A DNA stretch of 64,000 nucleotides from positions 1 to 64,000 of the forward strand of contig CAVUIW010000017.1 in the NCBI GenBank assembly GCA_963741525.1. The letters are read 5' to 3'. The stretch's first letter is position 1, and each line of letters opens with the position of its first letter. Source of the DNA: JANNSX01 sp963741525 (GTDB lineage: Bacteria; Pseudomonadota; Alphaproteobacteria; Rhizobiales; Hyphomicrobiaceae). Position numbers and translations under genes: made by a program. Below, piece after piece: positions 39,692 to 47,747 of this stretch. The notes beneath the pieces were generated by a model. That model worked only from the letters and a program-made list of their open reading frames with translations. It was not told where the DNA came from and did no database searches.

Positions 39692-41334
39692 TCAGATCGG
39701 GACTTCGATATTGCGTTGCTTGGCGCGCGCCCGGCGCAGCCACAGCGCGACGATGAGGCGAGTGACGGTCACGGCCGTGAACACCGAGGTGATGACGCCG
39801 ATCGAGAGCGTCACCGCGAAGCCGCGGATCGGGCCGGAGCCGAGCCAGAACATGACGATCGCCGCGGCGAGCGTCGTCAGCTGGCTGTCGGCGATGGTGA
39901 TGATGGCGCGGTTGAAGCCGGCCTCGATGGCCGAGATCGCCGTCTTGCCGGCGCGCAGCTCTTCCCGAATGCGCTCGTAGATGAGCACGTTGCTGTCGAC
40001 CGCCATGCCGATGGTCAAGCACGATGCCGGCAATACCGGGAAGCGTCAGCGTTGCCTGCACGCCGCTCATGACTGCGATCAGCAGCAGGCCGTTGAGAAG
40101 GAGCGCGAGCACCGCGAAGGCGCCAAACAGGCCATAGACGAGCATGGTCAGGCCCGCCGTGCCGATGCCGCCGATCAGACCCGCGACGAGACCGGAGCTG
40201 ATCGAATCCTGGCCGAGACTCGGGTCCGACCGAGCGTTCCTCGACCACCTCAAGCGAGATCGGAAGCGCGCCGGAGCGCAGCGAGATCGACAGGTCGGTT
40301 GCCTCCTGGACGGCGAAGTTGCCGCTGATCTGGCCCGAGCCGCCAAGGATCGCCTCGCGGATTGACCGGCGCCGAGATCACGAGATCGTCGAGCACGATG
40401 GCGAACGGCCGGCCGACATTGACCTGAGTGTAGTTGCCGAAGCGGCGCGCGCCGGAAGTATTGAAGCGGAACGAGACGACGGGCTCGTTCGTCTGGCTGT
40501 CGAAACTGGGCTGTGCATCGACGAGATCCTCGCCGCTGACGACGGGCGCGACCTTGAGGAGGATCTTGCCCTTGGGCAATTTCGCATCCTTGTCGTCCCG
40601 CTCCATCGCGAAAATCTTGGAGCCCGGCGGCACTCCGGTCGCTTCTGCATCCTCAACCGTCTTGGATTGATCGACCTCGTGGAACGAAAGCTTAGCGGTC
40701 CGGCCGATGATCTCCTTCAGGCGCTCCGGATTGTCGAGGCCCGGCACCTGCACGACGATCCGGTCCGCGCCCTGCCGGACGATGGTCGGCTCCGTCGTAC
40801 CCAGCGCGTTGATGCGCTGGCCAAGCACGCTGATGAGCGACGCCATGCCGTTGTTGAGGCGCTCGGTAAGCGCCGGCGGGGTCGGCGTGATCGTGAAGCT
40901 GCCATCCGGCGGCACTTTGAATGTCGAGGTTGTTGGCCGATTGGCCCGTGAAGAATGAGCCCTGCAGCGGCTGGATCATGCCATTGAGTTCGGTCTTGGC
41001 CTTCTCGATGTCCTCGGTCTTGCTGATCCGGACCCGAACGCCGTCCGCCGCTTGCCCGAGACCCGTATACTGGATGCGCGCCTTCCGCAGCCGCGTGCGC
41101 ACATCGTCCTCGATCTGGTCGTACCATTCCTTCTTCAACTGATCGACATTGGCTTCGAGCAGCAGATAAGAGCCGCCCTTCAGATCGAGCCCGAGGCTCA
41201 GCGACTGTTTCGGCCACCAGCTCGGCAGGTTTGCGAGAGCACCTGCCGAGAGAAAATTGGGCAGCGCGTAGAATGATGCTGAGGAGACAGACCGCGAGGA
41301 TCGATAGGATCTTCCAGCGGGAGAAATGCAGCAT
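39692..41334 (-). CDS. secD: Protein translocase subunit SecD, frameshifted
   Basis: SecD subunit of the Sec translocon accessory complex, about 540 residues when joined. Start MLHFSRWKILSILAVCLLS; then, across several frames, LGLDLKGGSYLLLEANVDQL, RISKTEDIEKAKTEL, VVQVPGLDNPERLKEIIG, GRPFAIVLDDLVISAPV, FGAFAVLALLLNGLLLIAV, IGMAVDSNVLIYERIREEL and the C-terminal SIGVITSVFTAVTVTRLIVA. At least five single-base breaks lie near 41245, 40925, 40365, 40225 and 40020. The one near 40365 looks like an extra A. Essential-type gene, so errors are the likely cause. Confidence 0.93.
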
Positions 41335-41387
41335 GGCGGTGCTCGATGCCTCGGTTGCGCGGCGGGGATTGGCGAAAGGCTAGAGAT

Positions 41388-41723
41388 CTACTTCTCGTCC
41401 TTCGCCGGCTCGCCCTTGGCGCGGACCTCGGAGAGCGTGCCCTTGACGACCCGGACCCGCACATTGTCGGCGAGCTCGACCTGCAGCTCGCTGTCGTCGA
41501 CCACCCGCGTCACCTTGCCGATGAGGCCGCCGGCCGTCACCACCGTGTCGCCGCGCTTGACGTTCGAGACCATCTCCCGGTGGCTCTTCAGCCGCGTCTG
41601 CTGCGGGCGGATGATGAGGAAATACATGATCGCGAACATGGCGACCAACGGCAGCAGCATCGTGAAATCGAAGGCGGAGCCGGTCGGTGCCGTGGTCTGG
41701 GCATAGGCGGGCGAGATGAACAT
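41388..41723 (-). CDS. yajC: Preprotein translocase subunit YajC
   Basis: Small single-pass membrane protein of the SecDF-YajC complex, 111 residues. Visible: FDFTMLLPLVAMFAIMYFLI (membrane segment), IRPQQTRLKSHREMVSNVKR, GDTVVTAGGLIGKV and the C-terminal beta domain DNVRVRVVKGTLSEV. The start MFISPAYAQ at 41723 matches the alphaproteobacterial pattern. First gene of the operon yajC-secD-secF-Mth938-like-membrane protein-squalene-synthase-like. Frame intact. Confidence 0.95.
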   Translation of the reverse strand: MFISPAYAQTTAPTGSAFDFTMLLPLVAMFAIMYFLIIRPQQTRLKSHREMVSNVKRGDTVVTAGGLIGKVTRVVDDSELQVELADNVRVRVVKGTLSEVRAKGEPAKDEK

Positions 41724-41793
41724 GCAGACGCCTTTCGCGGAATGGAAGGGGGCGGGGTCGCCGGCCATGGGGCGCCGCCAATTTTTGGCTTTG

Positions 41794-41839
41794 AGCACTT
41801 TCTTTCGACCAACCGGTATCCACTTGGTCGGAAAGTGCT
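41794..41839. repeat. Dispersed palindromic repeat, family P2 (copy 2)
   Basis: AGCACTTTCTTTCGACCAAC, CGGTATCCACTTGG, TCGGAAAGTGCT: an imperfect 46-base palindrome that is the reverse complement of the copy at 23564-23610, with few differences. It lies 70 bases upstream of yajC. Confidence 0.75.
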
Positions 41840-41986
41840 CTAGTTCGGGCGGAATATAGTCGCGCCCGCCCGCATTGCAACCAGACGGCGGTCGATTTCG
41901 AGGCCGCCAAGGTGACGCTCGCCAGCACTTCGGCTATACAGCCACCCAATTCTCCCCGATTGAGTCTCGCCTCACCCCGGCCGCCC

Positions 41987-42148
41987 TCGTGTCCCGTCCC
42001 GCAAATGCCGACCAATCTGCAGCGGGCACCTTCGGCATTTGCGGGACAAAAGGGACACGAGCGACTATAGGCTTGCTAATGCGATTTCAGATTCGCAAAT
42101 GCCGTCTGTGCTCGCAGAACCGTTGGTCGGCATTTGCGAACCATCGCA
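41987..42148. repeat. Double-hairpin element, copy A
   Basis: Two consecutive hairpins. Hairpin 1 (41987-42060): outer stem TCGTGTCCC/GGGACACGA, inner stem TCCCGCAAATGCCGA/TCGGCATTTGCGGGA, with a 20-base loop containing CTGCAGCG and CAC. A 19-base spacer contains GGCTTG. Hairpin 2 (42080-42148): outer stem TGCGAT/ATCGCA, inner stem TTCGCAAATGCCG/CGGCATTTGCGAA. The element at 52181-52346 has the same plan. Immediately upstream of the DUF815 gene. Confidence 0.85.
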
Positions 42149-42176
42149 CTAGTGGCCCGAGCCGGAGCCCTCACGA

Positions 42177-43074
42177 ATGGCCCATGACAAGGCCCTGATC
42201 GAGCAACTGGAAACGATCGCCGAGGCGCTCGGGCGGATCGCCCCGCCGAAGCTCAAGCCGCCCGCTTTCGATTCGGCCGAGGCCTTCGTCTGGCAAAGCA
42301 GTCCGGAAGGGTTCCTCGCCATCGAGCGCGTCAACCGGGTGCCGCTCTCGCTCCTGCGCGGCATCGACCGGACGCGCGAGACGCTGCTCTCCAACACCGA
42401 GCGCTTCGCCATGGGGCTGCCGGCCAACAACGCGCTCCTCTGGGGCTCCCGCGGCATGGGCAAGAGTTCGCTCGTCAAGGCCGTGCACGCGGAGGTGCGT
42501 GCCCGCATCGGACGAGCGCCGCGGGCGGCTCACCACCGGCGTCGACCTGAAGCTCGTCGAGATCCACCGCGAGGATATCGGCACACTGCCGATCGCCCTC
42601 TCCTACATCCGCAAGAGCCTGCATCGTTTCATCGTCTTCTGCGACGATCTCTCCTTCGATGCCGAGGACACCTCCTACAAGTCGCTCAAGGCCGTGCTCG
42701 AGGGCGGCATCGAGGGGCGGCCGCACAATGTGCTGTTCTACGCCACCTCCAACCGCCGCCACCTGATGCCCCGCGACATCATCGAAAACGAGCGTTCGAC
42801 CGCGATCAATCCATCCGAGGCAGTCGAAGAGAAGGTATCGCTGTCGGACCGCTTCGGCCTCTGGCTCGGCTTTCACCATTGCAGCCAGTTGGACTATCTC
42901 GCCATGGTCAACGGCTATGCGGGCCATTTCGGATTGGGCATGCCGGCGAAGCAGCTCGAGGCGCAGGCACTCGAATGGTCGGTGACGCGAGGCGCCCGCT
43001 CCGGCCGCGTCGCCTGGCAGTTCATCCAGGAAATCGCGGGACGGCTCGGCAAGAAGCTCGATGGGGAGCGGTAG
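42177..43074 (+). CDS. DUF815 family P-loop ATPase, frameshifted
   Basis: AAA-type ATPase of the DUF815 family, about 298 residues. Visible: FVWQSSPEGFLAIERVNRVP, LLRGIDRTRETLLSNTERFA, Walker A LLWGSRGMGKSSLVKAV, Walker B-like FIVFCDDLSFDAED, and the sensor region VLFYATSNRRHLMPRD with an ENERS-type linker. The frameshift lies near 42515, just after Walker A. Function unknown. Convergent with the phosphatase gene, with the stops adjacent. Confidence 0.85.
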
Positions 43075-43691
43075 TCACAACCACTCGACCGCACCATCGT
43101 CGACCAGCATGATCCTGTCCTGCGGCACGTCGAGATGCGGCACCTCGGCGGCGGGCAGTGACAGCACGAGACCGCGCAGACACCGGCTGATGCCGCCATG
43201 CGAGACGACGACGGTCGGGCGCGTCAGCGAGGCGAGCCAGTCGTGGGTTCGGCGCGACAAGATCCGACATAGCTTTCTCCGCCGGGCGCCGAGACGGTCC
43301 AGGGATCCCGGTAGCGCGCGTCATAGCTGGGGCGATCTGCGACCTTGAGCTCTTTCCAGGTCATGCCTTCCCAGCGGCCGAAGTTGATTTCCTTCAATCG
43401 CTCGTCGGTCGAGAAATTACTGGCTGATCGGCCCAGCGCCTGAAGTACAATCTCCATGGTCTGGCGGGTTCGGAGCAACGGGCTCGCGATGAACGCGCAC
43501 TCGGCGATGTCGTCGGCCATCTCGGCGAGCAGCCCACCGTTGCGCGCCGCCTGCTCGCGGCCACGCGCGTTGATCGGCACGTCCGTCTGCCCTTGCAGGC
43601 GGCCGGCCCTGTTCCAATCCGTCTCGCCGTGGCGGATGAAGTAGAGGGTGGGTAGGCCCGGAAGCTGGATGGAGGAAGCGTCAGCCGTCAT
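43075..43691 (-). CDS. Histidine phosphatase (phosphoglycerate-mutase-like), frameshifted
   Basis: Member of the histidine phosphatase superfamily (cofactor-independent of metals, phosphohistidine intermediate), about 205 residues. The nucleophile motif is YFIRHGETDWNRAGRLQGQT; then FIASPLLRTRQTMEI, EINFGRWEGMTWKEL and, in another frame, VVVSHGGISRCLRG with the second catalytic histidine. A frameshift lies near 43265. The start overlaps the fabI stop by four bases, so the two are co-transcribed, an order I recall from other Rhizobiales. Substrate unknown. Confidence 0.85.
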
Positions 43692-44500
43692 TCACTCTTG
43701 AGCACCGAAATATCCGGCGCATCCTCGTTCTTCATGCCCTGAACATGATAACCCGCATCGACGTGATGCACCTCGCCGGTGACGGCGCGGCCGAGTTCGG
43801 AGAGGAGGTAGAGCGCGGAAGCACCGACCTCCTCGATGGTAACGGTGCGCCGCAGTGCCGAGTTGTACTCGTTCCATCTGAGGATATAGCGGAAGTCCGA
43901 AATGCCCGAAGCCGCCAGCGTCTTGATCGGCCCGGCCGAGATCGCGTTGACTCGGATATTCTGCTTGCCGAGGTCAGCCGCGAGATAGCGGACGCTCGCC
44001 TCGAGCGCGGCTTTGGCGACGCCCATGACATTGTAGTGCGGCATTACCTTCTCGGCGCCGTAGTAGGTCAGCGTCAGCAGCGACCCGCCATTGGTCATAA
44101 GCTTCTCGGCCCGCTGGGCGAGCGCTGTAAAGGAATAGCAGGAGATGGCGAGCGTCTTGTTGAAGTTCTCCGCCGTGGTGTCGACATAGCGGCCGTCGAG
44201 CTCGGCCTTGTCGGAGAAGGCGATGGCGTGGACGAGGAAGTCGAGCCGGCCCCATTGCTTCTTCAGCTCGGCAAACACTGCATCAACGCTTTGATTGTCC
44301 GTGACGTCGCAGGGAAGGACGATCTTTGTGCCGATCTCCTCGGCGAGCGGGCGCACGCGCTTTTCCAAGGCCTCGCCCTGGAAGGTAAGCGCGATCTCCG
44401 CGCCCTGATCGTGACAGGCCTTGGTGATGCCCCAGGCAATCGAGCGATTGTTGGCGACGCCCATGATCAGGCCGCGCTTGCCAGCCATCAATCCGGTCAT
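43688..44500 (-). CDS. fabI: Enoyl-[acyl-carrier-protein] reductase FabI
   Basis: NADH-dependent enoyl-ACP reductase, last step of each fatty-acid elongation cycle and the target of triclosan. 270 residues, complete. The cofactor loop is GLIMGVANNRSIAWGITKAC; catalytic residues are in LTLTYYGAEKVMPHYNVMGV with Y-x6-K completed by AK; then VNAISAGPIKTLAASGI. The ATG at 44500 gives MTGLMAGKRGLI. Confidence 0.95.
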   Translation of the reverse strand: MTGLMAGKRGLIMGVANNRSIAWGITKACHDQGAEIALTFQGEALEKRVRPLAEEIGTKIVLPCDVTDNQSVDAVFAELKKQWGRLDFLVHAIAFSDKAELDGRYVDTTAENFNKTLAISCYSFTALAQRAEKLMTNGGSLLTLTYYGAEKVMPHYNVMGVAKAALEASVRYLAADLGKQNIRVNAISAGPIKTLAASGISDFRYILRWNEYNSALRRTVTIEEVGASALYLLSELGRAVTGEVHHVDAGYHVQGMKNEDAPDISVLKSE

Positions 44501-44517
44501 CTTTGACTTTCCTGCTT

Positions 44518-44556
44518 AGGGTGTTTCCGTATTTCGTTGAATCACTTCAACACCCT
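44518..44556. promoter_or_regulatory. Nested dyad upstream of fabI
   Basis: AGGGTGTT (44518-44525) pairs with AACACCCT (44549-44556). The right part also contains the exact dyad GTTGAATCACTTCAAC (44536-44551). It lies 18 bases upstream of the fabI start and directly abuts the 53-bp repeat at 44561. It could be an operator for fatty-acid control or simply part of a dispersed repeat. Confidence 0.35.
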
Positions 44557-44560
44557 AATT

Positions 44561-44613
44561 CCTTGGTTTGTCGTACTTCTTTTCGGAAAACCGCTTCGCA
44601 CTTTTCCGGAAGC
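44561..44613 (+). repeat. 53-bp inverted repeat flanking marR-gst, left copy
   Basis: Begins CCTTGGTTTGTCGTACTTCT and ends CGCACTTTTCCGGAAGC. The reverse complement at 46076-46128 differs at only two positions. It contains its own small dyad (TCGGAAAA...TTTTCCG). Together the two copies bracket the marR and gst genes. Confidence 0.8.
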
Positions 44614-44684
44614 ACTCTAGCCGAATTTCGCGGCATCCTACACGAATGACTCTACCGGTCGAGTGGACGTTCCTTGAGCCTGCA

Positions 44685-45164
44685 TTACCGATTTTTCGCG
44701 TCGCAATCGGCCGGCTCGACCTGCACCAGGCGGCCGAGGAGACCGGCGAGCTGGTGCGCCTCCTCGCAGCTGAGCCGGGAGCCCAGATGCGTCTGGATGG
44801 CCGCCGCATAGGCCGGCCACATCTCACGCCGGAGCGTCCGGCCCTTCTCGGTGATGACCAGATGATTGGAGCGCCCATCGTCCGGCGAGGGCTGGCGCTT
44901 AACCAGCTCCTCCCGCTCGAGCCGGTCGACCAGGCGGCAGAGATTGTACTGGGCCAGCAGCACATTCGACTGGACTTGGGCCTGCGGCAGCTTGCCGTCC
45001 GGCGCCTTATCGAGCTCGAGCAGCACATCGTACCATTCGAGTGGGGGATAGCCCTGATCCTTCAGGTCGGCCTCGACGCGCGCAAGAATGGTCTGCCCGG
45101 AGCGCACGAGCTGCACCCAGGCGCCAACGGCATTCTCGGACGGGTTTGATTGCATGACGGGCAT
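44685..45164 (-). CDS. MarR family transcriptional regulator
   Basis: A winged-helix regulator of about 159 residues. Visible: WVQLVRSGQTILARVEADLK, LEWYDVLLELDKAPDGKLP, the recognition region NLCRLVDRLEREELVKRQ and the wing PSPDDGRSNHLVITEKGRTL. The start at 45164 (MPVMQSNPSE) is chosen; the ATG at 45155 is an alternative. Upstream in-frame sequence looks non-coding. It is divergent from the gst gene and is a natural candidate regulator of it. Confidence 0.87.
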   Translation of the reverse strand: MPVMQSNPSENAVGAWVQLVRSGQTILARVEADLKDQGYPPLEWYDVLLELDKAPDGKLPQAQVQSNVLLAQYNLCRLVDRLEREELVKRQPSPDDGRSNHLVITEKGRTLRREMWPAYAAAIQTHLGSRLSCEEAHQLAGLLGRLVQVEPADCDAKNR

Positions 45165-45181
45165 GTGATCGATAAATTGAT

Positions 45182-45191
45182 TGCAATTGCA
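45182..45191. promoter_or_regulatory. Candidate MarR operator (palindromic, AT-rich)
   Basis: The perfect dyad TGCAATTGCA lies within ATTGATTGCAATTGCATGCAT, 18 bases upstream of the marR start and 164 bases upstream of gst. Short AT-rich inverted repeats next to the start codon are usual for autoregulating MarR proteins. This is inferred from position only. Confidence 0.35.
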
Positions 45192-45354
45192 TGCATAGCA
45201 GGCTAGGTAAGCATCCGTAAACCCTACAGCCGCACGACGCGGCCGACCGGCGCCGGATCGACGCGGACCATACACCAAAGGCCCGCTCAAGGTCACTGCG
45301 ATGCGCCGGACGTGGAAAACCGCCTTAAGCGGCCAACATCCGGAGTTACCCACC

Positions 45355-45959
45355 ATGAAGCTCTACTACTCCCCCGGCGCCTGCTCGCTCTCCCCCCACA
45401 TCGTGCTGCGCGAGACCGGCCACACGTTCGACATGGAGCAGGTCGACCTCGGCACCAAGAAGACGAAGTCCGGCGCCGATTTCCTCAAGATCAATCCGAA
45501 GGGCTACGTGCCTGCCCTGCTGCTCGATTCGGGCGACGTGCTGACCGAAGGCCCGGCCATCGTCCAGTATCTGGCCGACAAGGCCGGCTCCAAGCTCATC
45601 CCGGCCAACGGCAGCCTCGAGCGCTACAAGGCCCAGGAGTGGCTGAACTTCACGACCTCGGAGATGCACAAGTCGATGGGCGGGCCTGTTCAACGACAAG
45701 CTTCCCGCCGAGGCCAAGCAGATCATCAAGGACGGCCTCGCCAAGCGGCTCCAGTATCTGGACGAGCATCTCGGCAAGAACGACTTCATCATGGGCAAGG
45801 ACTTCACGCGTCGTCGATGCCTACATGTTCACCGTGCTCGGCTGGGGCCAGTATGTCGGCGTCGATGTGAACACCTATCCGAACGTCAAGGCCTATCTCG
45901 GCCGCGTCGGCAGCCGGCCGAAGGTACAAGAGGCGCTGAAGGCCGAAGGGCTCGCCTGA
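45355..45959 (+). CDS. Glutathione S-transferase, frameshifted
   Basis: A cytosolic glutathione S-transferase of about 201 residues, beta-class-like. The N-terminal thioredoxin fold shows MKLYYSPGACSLSPHIVLRE, with the CS near the glutathione site, and PKGYVPALLLDSGDVLTEGP with the cis-proline and the ES-like TEGPAI turn. The C-terminal helices carry LNFTTSEMHKSMGG, IIKDGLAKRLQYLDEHLG, VVDAYMFTVLGWGQYVGVD and YPNVKAYLGRVGSRP. Two apparent single-base insertions (an extra G near 45685, an extra G near 45810) break the frame. Confidence 0.87.
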
Positions 45960-46075
45960 TACTCGAACTCGTACTTGGCGAGTTCATCTCGGCAGCCACC
46001 GACCGGCGATGGTACGTGGACCGGAAGGGTGCGGAGCGATCCGCGCCCTTCTGCATTGTGGGCGGCGGGCTCGCG

Positions 46076-46128
46076 GCTTCCGGAAAAGTGCGAAGCGGTT
46101 TTCCGACAAGAAGCACGACAAACCAAGG
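46076..46128 (-). repeat. 53-bp inverted repeat flanking marR-gst, right copy
   Basis: Reverse complement of 44561-44613 with two mismatches in 53 bases. It begins GCTTCCGGAAAAGTGCGAAG and ends GACAAACCAAGG. It lies between gst and aroC. Confidence 0.8.
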
Positions 46129-46172
46129 GACACGGCGTTGACCCTCGGCGCCGAGCCCGATACTCAAGTCCC

Positions 46173-47258
46173 ATGTCCCACAACACATTCGGCCACCTTT
46201 TCCGCGTGACGACCTGGGGCGAAAGCCACGGGCCGGCGATCGGCTGCGTGGTCGACGGCTGCCCGCCGGGCATTCCGCTCTCCGTCGCCGACATCCAGCC
46301 TTATCTCGATCGGCGGCGGCCCGGCCAGTCGCGCTTTACGACGCAGCGACAGGAGCCCGACACGGTCGAAATCCTGTCGGGCGTGTTCGACGACGCCTCC
46401 GGGCAGCAGGTGACAACGGGGACGCCGATCTCGCTCGTCATCCGCAACGTCGACCAGCGCTCGAAGGACTATGGCAAGATCGCCGACAAGTTCCGGCCCG
46501 GCCATGCCGACTTCGCCTACATGGCCAAATACGGTATCCGCGACTTTCGCGGCGGCGGCCGATCTTCCGCGCGCGAGACGGCGATGCGGGTGGCGGCAGG
46601 GGCCATCGCCCGCAAGGTGATTGGCGGCGTGAGCGTGCGCGGCGCGCTCGTCCAGATCGGCCCGCACAAAATCGATCGCGAACGCTGGGACTGGGCGGCG
46701 GTCGGGGAGAACGACTTCTTCTCGCCCGATCCCGGCATCGTCGCGACCTGGGCCGAGTTCCTGGATGGCGCGAGGAAGCGCGGCTCGTCCGCCGGCGCCG
46801 TCATCGAGGTCATCGCCGAGGGCGTTCCCGCAGGCTGGGGCGCGCCGCTTTACGGCAAGCTCGACCAGGATCTGGCGGCCGGGATGATGAGCATCAATGC
46901 CGTCAAGGGCGTCGAGATCGGCGCGGGCTTCGCTTCGGCCGAGTTTTCGGGCGAAGAGAATGCCGACGAGATCCGCATGGGCAACGATGGCAAACCGCGT
47001 TTTCTGTCGAACAATGCCGGTGGCATCCTCGGCGGCATCTCGACCGGCCAGCCGGTCGTCTGCCGTTTCGCCGTCAAGCCGACCTCCTCGATCCTCGCCC
47101 CCCGCAAGACCATCGATGCCCAAGGCAACGAGACCGAGATCTCGACCACCGGCCGCCACGACCCCTGCGTCGGCATCCGCGCCGTGCCGGTCGGCGAGGC
47201 CATGATGGCACTGGTGCTGGCGGACCATTTCCTGAGACATCGCGGGCAGGTCGGGTAA
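46173..47258 (+). CDS. aroC: Chorismate synthase
   Basis: Last enzyme of the shikimate pathway: converts EPSP to chorismate using reduced FMN. 361 residues, complete. Signatures: TWGESHGPAIGCVVDGCPPG, FRPGHADFAYMAKYGIRDFR, GGGRSSARETAMRVAAGAIA, FLSNNAGGILGGISTGQPVV and STTGRHDPCVGIRAVPVGEA. Start MSHNTFGHLFRVTTWG. The DCC-family gene begins 3 bases after its stop. Confidence 0.97.
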   Translation: MSHNTFGHLFRVTTWGESHGPAIGCVVDGCPPGIPLSVADIQPYLDRRRPGQSRFTTQRQEPDTVEILSGVFDDASGQQVTTGTPISLVIRNVDQRSKDYGKIADKFRPGHADFAYMAKYGIRDFRGGGRSSARETAMRVAAGAIARKVIGGVSVRGALVQIGPHKIDRERWDWAAVGENDFFSPDPGIVATWAEFLDGARKRGSSAGAVIEVIAEGVPAGWGAPLYGKLDQDLAAGMMSINAVKGVEIGAGFASAEFSGEENADEIRMGNDGKPRFLSNNAGGILGGISTGQPVVCRFAVKPTSSILAPRKTIDAQGNETEISTTGRHDPCVGIRAVPVGEAMMALVLADHFLRHRGQVG

Positions 47259-47261
47259 GTC

Positions 47262-47747
47262 ATGGCCGTCGAGCGGCTGCAACACCGCCTCGACCGCTTC
47301 GCGCCTTACAGCTATCGCGCCGATCCCCTCCTCGCGCACTTGCCCGACGGCAAGCCCATCATCGTCTTCGACGGCGTCTGCGTGCTCTGCACCGGCTTTG
47401 CGCGCTTCGTCGTCGCGCGCGATCCAGAGGCCCGCTTCCGTTTGACGGCGGCGCAATCAGCGACCGGGCAGGCGCTCTTCCGCCACTACGGCCTGGACCC
47501 GGTCGACGTTCGAAACCAACTTGCTCATCGAAAGCGGCCGGGCCTACGCCAAGCTCGACACGGTGAGACGCATTTTACCGAAGCTCGGAGGCCTGTGGCC
47601 GGCGGCGGCGGTTCAGTAACGCTTTCTCCCGGGGCCCATCGCCGACGCGCTCTACATGGCATCGCGTGCAATCGCTATCGGCTGTTCGGTCGGACAGAGG
47701 TCTGCATGGTGCCGCCGCCGGATTGGCGTGAGCGGGTGATCGAATGA
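47262..47747 (+). CDS. DCC-family (DUF393) thiol-disulfide oxidoreductase-like protein, frameshifted
   Basis: About 160 residues. The family signature IIVFDGVCVLCTGFARFV carries the D-x-x-C-x-x-C that names the DCC family, and is followed by DPEARFRLTAAQSATGQALF. Across frame breaks near 47508 and 47620 follow LDTVRRILPKLGGLWPAAA and the conserved end NRYRLFGRTEVCMVPPPDW. Part of an apparent operon aroC-DCC-DUF4166; the stop overlaps the next start by four bases. Redox role inferred from the CxxC only. Confidence 0.82.
   Translation: MAVERLQHRLDRFAPYSYRADPLLAHLPDGKPIIVFDGVCVLCTGFARFVVARDPEARFRLTAAQSATGQALFRHYGLDPVDVRNQLAHRKRPGLRQARHGETHFTEARRPVAGGGGSVTLSPGAHRRRALHGIACNRYRLFGRTEVCMVPPPDWRERVIE

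Larger units (their letters stand above)
41724..42176. other. Intergenic region with P2 repeat and double-hairpin element
   Basis: About 450 bases between the divergent yajC operon and the DUF815 gene. It contains the P2 palindrome at 41794-41839 and the double-hairpin element at 41987-42148. No gene is seen. Promoters for both directions should lie here but none stands out. Confidence 0.5.

Noticed and set aside
38334..40346. A single 670-codon frame that looks like a SecD-SecF-Mth938 fusion protein
   Set aside because: The frame wanders through non-coding-frame residues where secD and secF have frameshifts. Separate starts and stops with 1-15 base gaps are recovered once the breaks are allowed for.
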